Source: Ypsolopha sequella
Lineage: Eukaryota > Arthropoda > Insecta > Lepidoptera > Ypsolophidae
Direction of reading: 5' to 3'
Length of the DNA: 64,000 nucleotides
NCBI GenBank assembly: GCA_934047225.1
Contig: CAKOHE010000043.1
Span: 247,804-311,803 of the forward strand
Each line of letters opens with the position of its first letter. Position 1 is the first letter of the stretch. Under the pieces are notes generated by a model. The model saw only the letters and a program-made list of their open reading frames with translations, had not been told where the DNA came from and made no database searches. This document shows positions 1 through 11,263 of this stretch, in pieces. A program made the position numbers and the translations under genes.

Positions 1-2616
1 CACATTCAGACAGTACTTCCCGTACAGACAGTACTCGACACATTCAGACAGTACTTGACCCGTACAGACAGTACTCGACACATTCAGACAGTACTTGACC
101 CGTACATACAGTACTCGACACATTCAGACAGTACTTAACCCGTACATACAGTACTCGACACATTCAGACAGTACTTGACCCGTACATACAGTACCTCGAC
201 ACATACAGACAGTACTTGGCCTGTACAGACAGTACTCGACACATTCAGACAGTACTTGGCACGCACAGACTGTACTCGACACATTCAGACAGTACTTGAC
301 CCGCACAGACAGTACTCGACACATTCAGACAGTACTTGACCCGTACATACAGTACTCGACACATTCAGACAGTACTTGACACGTACATACAGTACTCGAC
401 ACATTCAGACAGTACTTCCCGTACAGACAGTACTCGACACATTCAGACAGTACTTGGCCCGCACAGACAGTACTCGACACATTCAGACAGTACTTGACCC
501 GTACAGACAGTACCTCGACACATACAGACAGTACTTGGCCTGTACAGACAGTACTCGACACATTCAGACAGTACATGGCCCGTACAGACAGTAGTCTACA
601 CATTCAGACAGTACTTCCCGTACAGACAGTACTCGACACATTCAGACAGTACTTGACCCGCACAGACAGTACTCGACACATTCAGACAGTACTTGACCTG
701 TACATACAGTTCTCGACACATTCAGACAGTACTTGACCCGTACATACAGTACTCGACACATTCAGACAGTACTTGACCCGTACATACAGTACCTCGACAC
801 ATTCAGACAGTACATGGCCCGTACAGACAGTAGTCTACACATTCAGACAGTACTTCCCGTACAGACAGTACTCGACACATTCAGACAGTACTTGACCCGC
901 ACAGACAGTACTCGACACATTCAGACAGTACTTGACCCGTACATACAGTACTCGACACATTCAGACAGTACTTAACCCGTACATACAGTACTCGACACAT
1001 ACAGACAGTACTTGGCCTGTACAGACAGTACTCGACACATTCAGACAGTACTTGGCCCGCACAGACTGTACTCGACACATTCAGACAGTACTTGACCCGC
1101 ACAGACAGTACTCGACACATTCAGACAGTACTTGACCCGTACATACAGTACTCGATACATTCAGACAGTACTTGACACGTACATACAGTACTCGACACAT
1201 TCAGACAGTACTTGGCCTGTACAGACAGTACTCGACACATTCAGACAGTACTTGGCCCGCACAGACTGTACTCGACACATTCAGACAGTACTTGACCCGC
1301 ACAGACAGTACTCGACACATTCAGACAGTACTTGACCCGTACATACAGTACTCGATACATTCAGATAGTACTTGACCCGTACAGACAGTACCTCGACACA
1401 TACAGACAGTACTTGGCCTGTACAGACAGAACTCGACACATTCAGACAGTACATGGCCCGTACAGACAGTAGTCTACACATTCAGACAGTACTTCCCGTA
1501 CAGACAGTACTCGACACATTCAGACAGTACTTGACCCGCACAGACAGTACTCGACACATTCAGACAGTACTTGACCCGTACATACAGTTCTCGACACATT
1601 CAGACAGTACTTGACCCGTACATACAGTACCTCGACACATACAGACAGTACTTGGCCTGTACAGACAGTACTCGACACATTCAGACAGTACTTGGCCCGC
1701 ACAGACTGTACTCGACACATTCAGACAGTACTTGACCCGCACAGACAGTACTCGACACATGCAGACAGTACTTGACCCGTACATACAGTACTCGACACAT
1801 TCAGACAGTACTTGACCCGTACATACAGTACTCGACACATTCAGACAGTACTTCCCGTACAGACAGTACTCGACACATTCAGACAGTACTTGGCCCGTAC
1901 AGACAGTACTCGACACACTCAGACAGTACTTGACCCGTACATACAGTACTCGACACATTCAGACAGTACTTCCCGTACAGACAGTACTCGACACATTCAG
2001 ACAGTACTTGGCCCGCACAGACAGTACTCGACACATTCAGACAGTACTTGACCCGTACATACAGTACTCGACACATTCAGACAGTACTTGACCCGTACAT
2101 ACAGTACTCGACACATTCAGACAGTACTTCCCGTACAGACAGTACTCGACACATTCAGACAGTACTTGGCCCGTACAGACAGTACTCGACACATTCAGAC
2201 AGTACTTGACCCGTACATACAGTACTCGACACATTCAGACAGTACTTCCCGTACAGACAGTACTCGACACATTCAGACAGTACTTGGCCCGCACAGACAG
2301 TACTCGACACATTCAGACAGTACTTGACCCGTACAGACAGTACTTGACCCGTACATGCAGTACTCGACACATTCAGACAGTACTTGACCCGTACATACAG
2401 TACTCGACACATTCAGACAGTACTTCCCGTACAGACAGTACTCGACACATTCAGACAGTACTTGGCCCGCACAGACAGTACTCGACACATTCAGACAGTA
2501 CTTGACCCGTACAGACAGTACTCGACACATACAGACAGTACTTGGCCTGTACAGACAGCACTCGACACATTCAGACAGTACTTGACCCGCACAGACAGTA
2601 CTCGACACATTCAGAC
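1..2616. repeat. Satellite/minisatellite array, 40 bp unit built from two 20 bp halves
   Basis: About 65 head-to-tail units run from the window edge. Each unit is two related 20-mers, CAGACAGTACTTGACCCGTA followed by CAGACAGTACTCGACACATT, so CAGACAGTACT recurs every 20 bp and GTAC (an RsaI site) occurs at least once per half. Variants include a 38 bp unit lacking two bases (cttcccgtac), TTGGCC and TTGACC versions, and CATACAG/CAGACAG alternation. These variants are interspersed, giving higher-order blocks (for example 376-600 recurs near 1800-2050 and 2380-2505). Many frames are open on both strands only because the unit lacks stops, so I do not call genes. The array continues to the left of the window and ends next to a retrotransposon promoter, so it may be part of that element's LTR. 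Confidence 0.95.
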
Positions 2617-2619
2617 ACA

Positions 2620-3022
2620 TTAGTTATTAAAGAGAAACGAGGTTGAACCGATGACGCCCGGATATCATGACGAAGTCGATTCGAGCACGCGCTAAAATGT
2701 GGCGCGATAAAATGGCGTCTGGCAAGATATAAAAGAGGGTACACGCGGTTCAACCACAGTTCTCTTCGAAACGCGGACGCAGAACGTCATTCTGTCCGAA
2801 TACGTTGTGATTTTAGTTGATTTACAAAGTGAACTTCTGTATATTAGTTAGAATTGTGAAAAGCCTATTAAAGTTATATAAAGTGAACATTTATGTACTG
2901 AATAAAATCGTGAACTACAAAGTGTGCTATTTGTTGAATCAGTGAATATAACGTGGAAAGCTTCTGAGTAGTTTTATTTTTAAAACTGCGAAAGAAGTCA
3001 AGAAGAACGACGGTATCGCACA
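2620..3022 (+). promoter_or_regulatory. Retrotransposon promoter and 5' leader (partial LTR) of a gypsy-type element
   Basis: A TATA box, TATAAAAG, lies at 2728-2735. About 25-30 bp downstream is an arthropod initiator-like cCAGTtct (around 2757). An AT-rich leader follows, leading into the gag-like frame at 3023. This arrangement is that of an LTR U3/R/U5. No second LTR copy is present in the window, so the LTR boundaries cannot be fixed. The satellite array abuts it on the left. Confidence 0.55.
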
Positions 3023-3985
3023 GTGAAACATCGACAGGCAAAACGACGCCGATGGTATGATCAAAGAAGAAGTTCCAAGGAAAGGATTTTGCCAACGAAC
3101 AATCCTGTCACTGGAATGTCATCAACTACGCTTCAATCAAATCAGCGGCAAGGTAAGGACGGAAACCGATCGAGGTTATTGGATTTGGGCCAAACACAAG
3201 CTACCAATTGCCAAGAGCAGCAATACCATGAGCGGCGTAATCCACGGGTAGTGCAAGTTCGTGAAGAGTGGTGCCACGCCACCTGCCAGCAGCAGCAGCA
3301 GCCAAATAATGCTCGCGAACGAAAAGACAAGCAGCTGAGGCAGCCTCGGCCAACAGATTTCGGTGACCAGAGGGACCAGCAGCCACGTGAATACCAGGAA
3401 AGAAGATCACGTAGTCCATCTTTTTCTCTAAACGATTTGACTCATATATTATGTTCAATGAAGAATGCATCGTCACAACCATCGACCTCAAAACAAATCG
3501 ACCATAAAAACATATTATCGAATTTTGATCCTTCTGTGAAAACTCAAAGGATAGATGTTTGGATAAAAAAAGTAAACGAATGTTCTAAGGTCTACGGTTG
3601 GGACGATCAAACGACGCGACGGTTCATTTTGCTATGCAAAAAATGCAGGGATTAGCTAAAACTTGGTATGATAGTCTACTTTCTATTTTATTCTCATGGT
3701 CCGAATGGCAAGACAAGCTTTTGGCTGCATTTCCTTGCGAGCAGAATTATGGAAACATTTTTCCGTTCATATTTTAAAATTAGGGCTGGATATAATAAAA
3801 ATGATGTGAATACCAAGTTAAATAACAAGACAATCATAAATCCGAATGCAGTGTGCTTTAACTGCAAGGAAAAAGGCCACCCTTTCCTACAGTGCCCCAA
3901 ACCTTTAATTAAATGCACACGTTGTTACAAAGTTGGGCATAAGATTGAGGAATGTCTCACCAAGGTTAGTGAACGTACAAATTAA
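3023..3985 (+). pseudogene. Gypsy-type gag remnant with two CCHC zinc knuckles, frameshifted
   Basis: The first frame (3023-3655) starts at ATG 3023 or, more conservatively, ATG 3116. It is rich in Gln/Arg and ends in a capsid-like stretch (FDPSVKTQRIDVWIKKVNE, then YGWDD). This matches the insect Ty3/gypsy Gag pattern in which a W-x-x-x-VNE helix precedes a GLAKTWY motif. GLAKTWYDSL is present but in another frame (about 3648-3680), so a frameshift lies near 3630. A third frame (3668-3985) ends with two canonical CX2CX4HX4C knuckles, CFNCKEKGHPFLQC and CTRCYKVGHKIEEC, that bind genomic RNA in functional elements. Stops between the pieces make this a pseudogene. Confidence 0.8.
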
Positions 3986-4015
3986 TGACTAAATAATAAA
4001 AGCTACAATAATATT

Positions 4016-4280
4016 TTGAGTGTAAAGAATACGATGCAATTTTCAAAATACATTAAAACTGTAATAGTTAATGGCTTCAAAGTAAAATCATATGTAGATT
4101 TTGGTAGTGAGGTAACCTTGGTAAGACAATCCGACGCGGAAAGGTTACAAATATTTTTTGACAAATCAACGACTATTCTGAAGGGTTTTGGAAATTCGTT
4201 AGTACGTTCGTTAGGCAAGGGTGTTGCAAATTTTTCGGTTGATGACGTCAATGCCTCTGTTGTCTGCCATATAATCAATA

Positions 4281-4282
<2 letters not shown>
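4016..4282 (+). pseudogene. Retropepsin-like protease remnant of the same gypsy element
   Basis: The frame starting with MQFSKYIKTV reads into a beta-strand-rich stretch containing VKSYVDFGSEVTLVRQSDA. This aligns with the D-T/S-G-A active-site loop of retroviral-type aspartic proteases, but the motif here is D-F-G-S, so catalysis is unlikely. It sits directly after the zinc knuckles, as expected for gag-protease order. It is cut off at about 4280 by a foreign Tc1/mariner fragment. Reverse transcriptase and integrase are absent. Confidence 0.65.
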
Positions 4283-5400
<1,118 letters not shown>

Positions 5401-5889
5401 GAATTACCAACTTTATTGAAGCGAAGGTAAACAAATTTTATAAGGGTAGACAAGGTGGGAAATGGTTTAACAGATATTTGTATATTGATTAGTTTATAGG
5501 AATCACTGCAGCTGTAATGTGGCGTAAAATTTTTATTCAATATTCAGACACGAATTTTTTACCACCTTATTAACAGTGTACATTTATGCAAGGATATTAT
5601 TTTATGAAATATATCTGTAAGCATTCGGCTTTTCTTTATAAGTATTTATAGATTTAGCAATACCTATTAAAATATAAACATAAACGAATTAAAGCAAGTT
5701 ATATTTCGAGCCGCCTCGTGCTCAGCATAAGTTATTTAATTTAAGGAAGCCAATTTATGTTTATTATAGTTCCCCGTTTAATCAAAATGTATTTTTTTCA
5801 TAAGAATAAAATTATTTAATATAAAAATTACTTTTGTAAATAGCATGTTTTATTTTTATTTCCTGAAGCTCTCTACTGACATTTACATT
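5401..5889. other. AT-rich DNA without recognised features
   Basis: I see no coding signal, RNA gene or clear repeat structure here. The sequence is strongly AT-rich with short A and T runs. Confidence 0.6.
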
Positions 5890-6480
5890 TCCATCATCCA
5901 TCCATCAGCCTAGTTTGTCCACTGCTGGACATAAGCCTTTCCAGGACTTTGCCACTCCCGGCGTAATCCTGAAAGAATTGCCCATACTCACACACGCTGG
6001 GCAGGCGGGTTGGTGAGTGCGGTGCCGGAACCCTCGCACCAGTGACGACGCTGCCCGTCACCAGTCTGTTCCATATAAGGCCCGGCTGTTAGGGATGGAT
6101 ATACCGCCATCCATCGGTCCCAGGCATGGTAGGACTCCTGGTTTTTTGCCTGTGAGCTGTCCTCTTACTCTCCTCCGAATTACTCCGAGGGGGTCTCCAA
6201 GTAAGATGGGGTACCTCCACAGTCGAGCCCGGCATCAGATTGGTCGACACCAACAAAGCTCATCGCACGTATTCGCGCCGTTTTTGAGTAGAGGTTTGTG
6301 TGAAGGTAGCCGGTCTTCCTTTATCCCATGGACGTACTTTATCCTTTATGCTTTAGTCAAAGCTTGGCATATTAATGTCAAGTCATGTCACAATACAAAC
6401 GCCAACTTTTTAAGGCGAATGGATACGCCAACTGCAATTTGGACCTGTCTTTGAAGGCCTCCTCCTCCCACACGGGTGGT
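5890..6480. repeat. Dispersed repeat copy 1 ('tccactgctggac' family)
   Basis: It begins with a CATC microsatellite and then gtccactgctggacataa, gcctttcc, ccactcccggcg and gcccatactcacac. The same ordered words recur at 7866-8040. This block is familiar to me as a high-copy lepidopteran repeat, probably derived from a LINE or SINE. A frame of 145 codons (6017-6454) crosses it, but its composition is not convincing as a protein. Confidence 0.6.
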
Positions 6481-7865
6481 CCAAAAACTTTCATAAAAAT
6501 ATATGATAGGCATTATAGTCAAAAATAAATTTTAAGTTTCATAAACTGTTTTTCTATTGTGAGCTTTGACAAAAAAAAAAATAGAAAGTCATCGAGAGTT
6601 TCATATGATTAACACATGAATTCTCTTACTCCTTCCAAACGCCTAAAGCGATTTTAATTATTATTTCACCAAATTATAGGAAATTCTTAGATCTAAATAA
6701 TTTAAGTTCAAATTTTTTTTTCTGTTCATGGCGTCCATGTGAAAAGTATTATTTTGTCCTACTTTGCGCTAGCCGGAGACGCAGTGGTTGTTGTAACAGC
6801 CACTTATCAAGGCACGCTGAAGTGAACATTATTTCAATGTCATTTCCGTTGATATTTGTACCGACACACATCGAGTTGCTTATTTAGCGTGGTCATGTTT
6901 AAAGTAACAATGTTTCAGAGTGGGTCAGAATTAGTTTCCGCGACCCTACATAGTTATGTTAAAATAGGATTTATATATTATACCGGTACTTATGTGGGAC
7001 GCGACCTGTGTAGATACACTGGCCCCATCCCGCATCAATGCGACCTCAACTAGGGCTGGCGCGGCAGCAGCTGCAGCAGAGGTCTCCAAGAGACCCACAT
7101 ATCCAGCTTTAGGGGATGGCTACATATTTGTGCCTTTTGGGGTAATATTAACAAGTAAGAAAGAGACAGAATATAGTGTTGAAATGATATTGATTTGTTT
7201 TTGTACATTCTAACATTATATTTTTATTCTTTATTGTACACAAATAAAAAACATATTATTTGCATACTGTACTTCGAGGTATCATGTACATAGGCGAGCT
7301 TATCTCTAAAAAGAGATTTCTTCCAGCAAAGCCGGATTGATAAAAAGAAGTCATAATAAAAAGTAGACATACATACGTGTACATTAAAATGTTTTAATAC
7401 ACTTACACCCTATGATTGCGTTGCAAAACCTGCCACCTCATTAAACAACCAGACACAACAATCAATACTCACCACACCGTATTCATCGACTAATATTTCT
7501 ACAAGACCTTGATGAAACATGCAACCCTACGTCTATTTCTTTATCTAAAGAAGCCTTGATGCAGCTAGATGACCAACACTACATTATGTCATTCCCGAAA
7601 CCATTGAAAGTGCAGCTAAGTTGCAGACAAGAATACCAGCACATCCTGTAAGCAAGTTACATTGCAACCTCTTTATATGCCCAAGCCACCGAAGCATTCC
7701 TTTTTCTACTCTATTTATAGTTTAAATTGTGAATATCATCTGAGCGATGCATTTTAGAGATTGCGATTCTTATGAAAAGTGTCGAGTATTGTCAGCTGAC
7801 TAATATGTGATAACTAATTACACCCACGCTAAATTATGACTTTATCAAATATAATTATTTACCAT
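6481..7865. other. AT-rich DNA without recognised features
   Basis: No supported gene. Short frames around 6856-7213 have no recognisable motif. A GC-richer patch at 7010-7110 (ggcgcggcagcagctgcagcag) is noted but unassigned. Confidence 0.55.
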
Positions 7866-8040
7866 GTCCATCCATCCATCCATCAGCCTGTCTTCGTCCA
7901 CTGCTGGACCTTTATAGGCCTTTCCAAGATTTCGCCACTGTTGGCGGGCCTCCTGGAAGAAATGCCCATACTCACACAAAACTACGCGAGTACAATACTT
8001 CTGTTCCATTTTGGTGTTCTAGCAGGCCTACAAACTTGAA
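7866..8040. repeat. Dispersed repeat copy 2 ('tccactgctggac' family)
   Basis: A (CATC)n start is followed by gtccactgctggaccttta, gcctttccaagatttcgcc and atgcccatactcacacaa. This is the same order as at 5890 but diverged and shorter. Both copies share orientation. Confidence 0.65.
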
Positions 8041-8345
8041 ATTTTGCATGCGGTTAGTGTTAAGTGTACATTGCAACAAAAAAATATAAAAATGTTATTT
8101 GCGGTTGGTAATTTAATATTTCCATACAAAGTCTATACAAAATGTATGTTTCCAGCTGCATATATAAATTTGTATGAGACTAGATGACGTTGGTAGTATG
8201 CTGCTTTGCATTAAAGACATCTAACACGAAAAATTCTACCTCGTGATGCTAGATGGTAAAAAGTGTATACCTTTGTGGGGTGTGGTATTTGTTGTTGGTA
8301 TCCCACAACCACTTGAGCTAGGTCTGGAACTTAGGTTAGGTGCAG

Positions 8346-8458
8346 CAAAGCGTATCATCAAAAACATAGATAAAACTGAACTTTCAAAATTGCCTTTAAT
8401 GGGGTATTGAACTATTCACGAACTGTGTCGTCTCTTCAAGTGCGAACATATCCTTAGA
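8346..8458. mobile_element. Truncated copy of the MITE found intact at 33263-33492
   Basis: The stretch from tatcatcaaaaacataga through ttcaaaattgcctttaat, tattgaactattcac and cgtc to tcaagtgcgaacatatcctt matches 33307-33415 with scattered substitutions. Only the left inverted-repeat word (ctatcatcaaaaacatag) is present. The right arm is missing, so the copy is truncated. The flanking 8041-8345 shows nothing recognisable. Confidence 0.7.
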
Positions 8459-8493
8459 CCAGCATCAATCTTGATTGTCAAAAGTAATAGATA

Positions 8494-8719
8494 TTTGGAG
8501 GAACTGTGTCCAGGATCAGGAAGTAAACTCAGTGTTGAGAATGGAATGGAATGAATTTTATTAAAAGTTCTAGCTTATATATTAAATATTATGACAAGGA
8601 TGACGATAGATGAACAGAGATGAAAGATGTCGAAGTGCCGAAAACCGATCTGCACCCGAGGTGAGCCGAATGCCGGTTCGAGTTGATATATAAACGAGCT
8701 CTCGCGCCCGCGCGTCCTC
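8494..8719 (-). repeat. 3' LTR of the CHCC gypsy element, distal part (before the LINE)
   Basis: These 226 bp match 18464-18689 essentially without change. The LTR breaks at ccgcgcgtcctc (8708-8719), the sequence duplicated by the LINE insertion. Confidence 0.95.
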
Positions 8720-9018
8720 GTTGATTCCGCTCAGCACACCCGTGCCGAACGGTCGCCTCACCGTGCTCTCCGCTCTGCAGCCCGCAGAGCCACCTCGCGC
8801 CGACGAGCGGAGCTGCCCCGCAGCTGCCGCCGCCGCCGCCGCCATCGGCCGCCGCCGCCGCCGCCATCGACGCAAGCAAGCGTCAGTCACCTCTGACGTC
8901 ACGTAAGAGATCATCACATCCACTCACCCCCCCCTGCCACTGACGGCAGGGAGGTCATTCACTCGCCCCCTGCATTAGTGCTCTTAGTCCCCCCCCTTTT
9001 TGTACCCTCACCCCCCCA

Positions 9019-9616
9019 CCCCCTGTCCACTTCACCCCTGTCCACTTCACCCCTGTCCACTTCACCCCCGTCCACTTCACCCCGTCCACTTCACCCCGTC
9101 CACTTCACCCCGTCCACTTCACCCCGTCCATTTCACCCCGTCCATTTCACCTCGTCCACTTCACCCCGCCCACTTCACCCCGTCCACTTCACCCCGTCCA
9201 CTTCACCCCGTCCACTCCACTCCGCCCCGTCCACTCCGCCCCGTCCACTCCGCCCCGTCCACTCCGCCCCGTCCACTTCACCCCGTCCACTTCACCCCGT
9301 CCACTTCGCCCCGTCCACTTTGCCCCGTCCACTTCGCCCCGTCCACTTCACCCCGTCCACTTCGCCCCGTCCACTTCACCCCGTCCACTTCGCCCCGTCC
9401 ACTTCGCCCCGTCCACTTCACCCCGTCCACTTCGCCCCGTCCACTTCGCCCCGTCCACTTCGCCCCGTCCACTCCGCCCCGTCCACTTCACCCCGTCCAC
9501 TTCGCCCCGTCCACTCCGCCCCGTCCACTTCACCCCGTCCACTTCGCCCCGTCCACTTTGCCCCGTCCACTTCACCCCGTCCACTTCGCCCCGTCCACTT
9601 CACCCCGTCCCGATCT
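9019..9616 (+). repeat. 15 bp tandem array in the LINE 5' UTR
   Basis: About 40 units of CGTCCACTTCACCCC, with CTTCGCCCC and CTCCGCCCC variants, fill the region between the 5' end and ORF1. Because 15 is divisible by 3, all frames stay open on both strands, which produces long proline/serine-rich or Lys-Trp-Thr-Gly frames that should not be taken as proteins. Tandem 5' UTR monomers act as promoters in some LINEs (for example mouse L1); a promoter role here is inference. Confidence 0.9.
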
Positions 9617-9703
9617 ACCCCACGTCCACTTTCACCCCCGTCCACTTTTCACCTACTTTCACTTTCACTTTTGCCTCACTTCTACCCCCACTCCTTCCTA
9701 GCC

Positions 9704-11263
9704 ATGAATTACGGTCCATGGATAGAGTTCACCAAGGAATTCTTCCTTAGCCAAGGCCTCGTCTTCAACGAGAATGCCTTTGTCAGCCTCATCAAGGCTT
9801 CCTCGGAGGTCGCGACTCCTCAAAGGTTCGAGACAGAATCCCCTGCCTCTCCATCACAGACCATGGAGTTTTCGGACAACTCGTCCACCAACTCTGACCG
9901 TAAGAGGTCCGCCCCCCCCTCGATCTCCTCGAGTTCAAACTCCTCGGACAAATTGTCCAATGATGGAACCCTCACAGGTTCTATAAACAACAACATCAAC
10001 GACGAGATCAACCCTTTCACCAGGGTTGAAAGGCGTAAAAAGAGGGTAAAGAAGGGAAAAGCCTCCCCTCCCCTCTCCCCCACAGAGGAAACCCCTGCCC
10101 CCACCCCGGCCACTCAGACTGCCCCCCCCCCGGCCACCACTCAGACTGCCCCCCCCCTGGCCACCCAGACTGCCCCTAAGGTAGCCTCCCGCTGCGAGCC
10201 TCGCCTCGCAAAGAAGGAAACCCCCCCCGCCATCTTGTTGAGAGACAAGACCAAATGGTCGGCTCTCTCCAAGCTCTGCAGCGAGCAAAAGATCCCCTAC
10301 ACTCAAGCCACCAATACCGGCGTGGCCATCAAGATCATGACCCCAACAATCGTTGACTTCAGGAGTCTCATTAAGCTCCTAATTCTCAAAAGGTTCCCCT
10401 ACCACACGCACGCCCTCGAAGAAGAGCGCAAAGTCCGCGCTGTCCTTCGGGGGATGCCGTTCGAAGTATCCAATGACGAGATCATGGATGATCTCAAAAA
10501 TCAGGGGTTCCCTGTTGAAGCTGTGCACAAGATGCACAGCAGCTCAGGGAAGAGATTCCCCCTGGCCCTGGTCATTATGACCAACTCCCCGGCCGCTAAG
10601 GCACTCTTTAAAGAGGACCGCACCATCTGAGGGCTCTCTTGCATTAAGGTAGAAAAACCCAATCGTCGCGGGTACCCCGCCCAATGCCGCCGCTGCCAAC
10701 TCTATGGCCACGCAGCAGCAAACTGCACAGCCCCCCCAAGGTGCGTTAAGTGCCTCGACCCCCACAGCACCAAAGAGTGCCCAAGGTCCCTAGAAGACCT
10801 AACCCCTCCAGCCTGCGTTCTCTGTAACCAGGTTGGACACAAAGCCAATTACAGAGGCTGCCCCCGTGCCCCACGCTCCACCCTTCCCAAGCCTAAACAC
10901 AGGGCAACCAAACCTCCACCTCCACCCCTATTACCCCCACCAATTAACTCAAATAATTTCCCCAGCCTTCCGGGAAAGCCACTAGCGGCAACCCCCCAGC
11001 CAGCCCCTCCCCCGACCAAGGCCTGGGCCCCGAAAAGGACCCCCCCACACACACCACCCGTCGCCTCCCCCGTCACGTCTCAGTCTCAACCAGACGGCTT
11101 AACGCCCTCCCTGGCTGATGATATGAGACTCATCCACGACGTAATCTCGAACATTAATGTTCACGAGATTTCGTCATTAGCTAATAAGCTGCGCGCTTCA
11201 CACACCCCCCAACAGCGCCTTCTTGCGCTCGTTGAACACTCTCACCTCCTCACGTCATTATAA
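9704..11263 (+). pseudogene. LINE ORF1 (nucleic-acid-binding Gag-like protein) with one internal stop
   Basis: I start at ATG 9704 (GCCATGA) because upstream sequence in this frame is tandem repeat. The product would be 519 residues: a Ser/Pro-rich N-terminal part, then a PRE_C2HC-type domain (VRAVLRGMPFEVSNDEIMDD at about residue 245), then three zinc knuckles, CRRCQLYGHAAANC, CVKCLDPHSTKEC and CVLCNQVGHKANYRGC. The C-terminal third is proline-rich. A TGA at 10628-10630 interrupts the frame immediately before GLSCIKVEKP. Everything after it stays in frame to TAA 11261-11263, so a single C-to-T change at a CpG (CGA to TGA) is the simplest explanation. ORF1 binds LINE RNA and supports target-primed reverse transcription in its family. 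Confidence 0.88.

Noticed and set aside
1..2616. CRISPR-like array
   Set aside because: There are no unique spacers: both halves of each unit are repeats. The rest of the window is eukaryotic.
1..2620. Many 60-130 codon frames on both strands of the array (Cys/Val/Ser-rich or Thr/Tyr/Gln-rich)
   Set aside because: They arise because the 40 bp unit lacks stops; all frames and both strands are open, and there is no start context or composition typical of a gene.
6017..6454. 145-codon frame
   Set aside because: Lies in a dispersed repeat, has no recognisable domain, and the paralogous repeat at 7866 does not preserve the frame.
8978..9703. N-terminal Pro/Ser/His-rich extension of LINE ORF1
   Set aside because: It is the 15 bp 5' UTR array read in frame; the convincing protein begins at ATG 9704.
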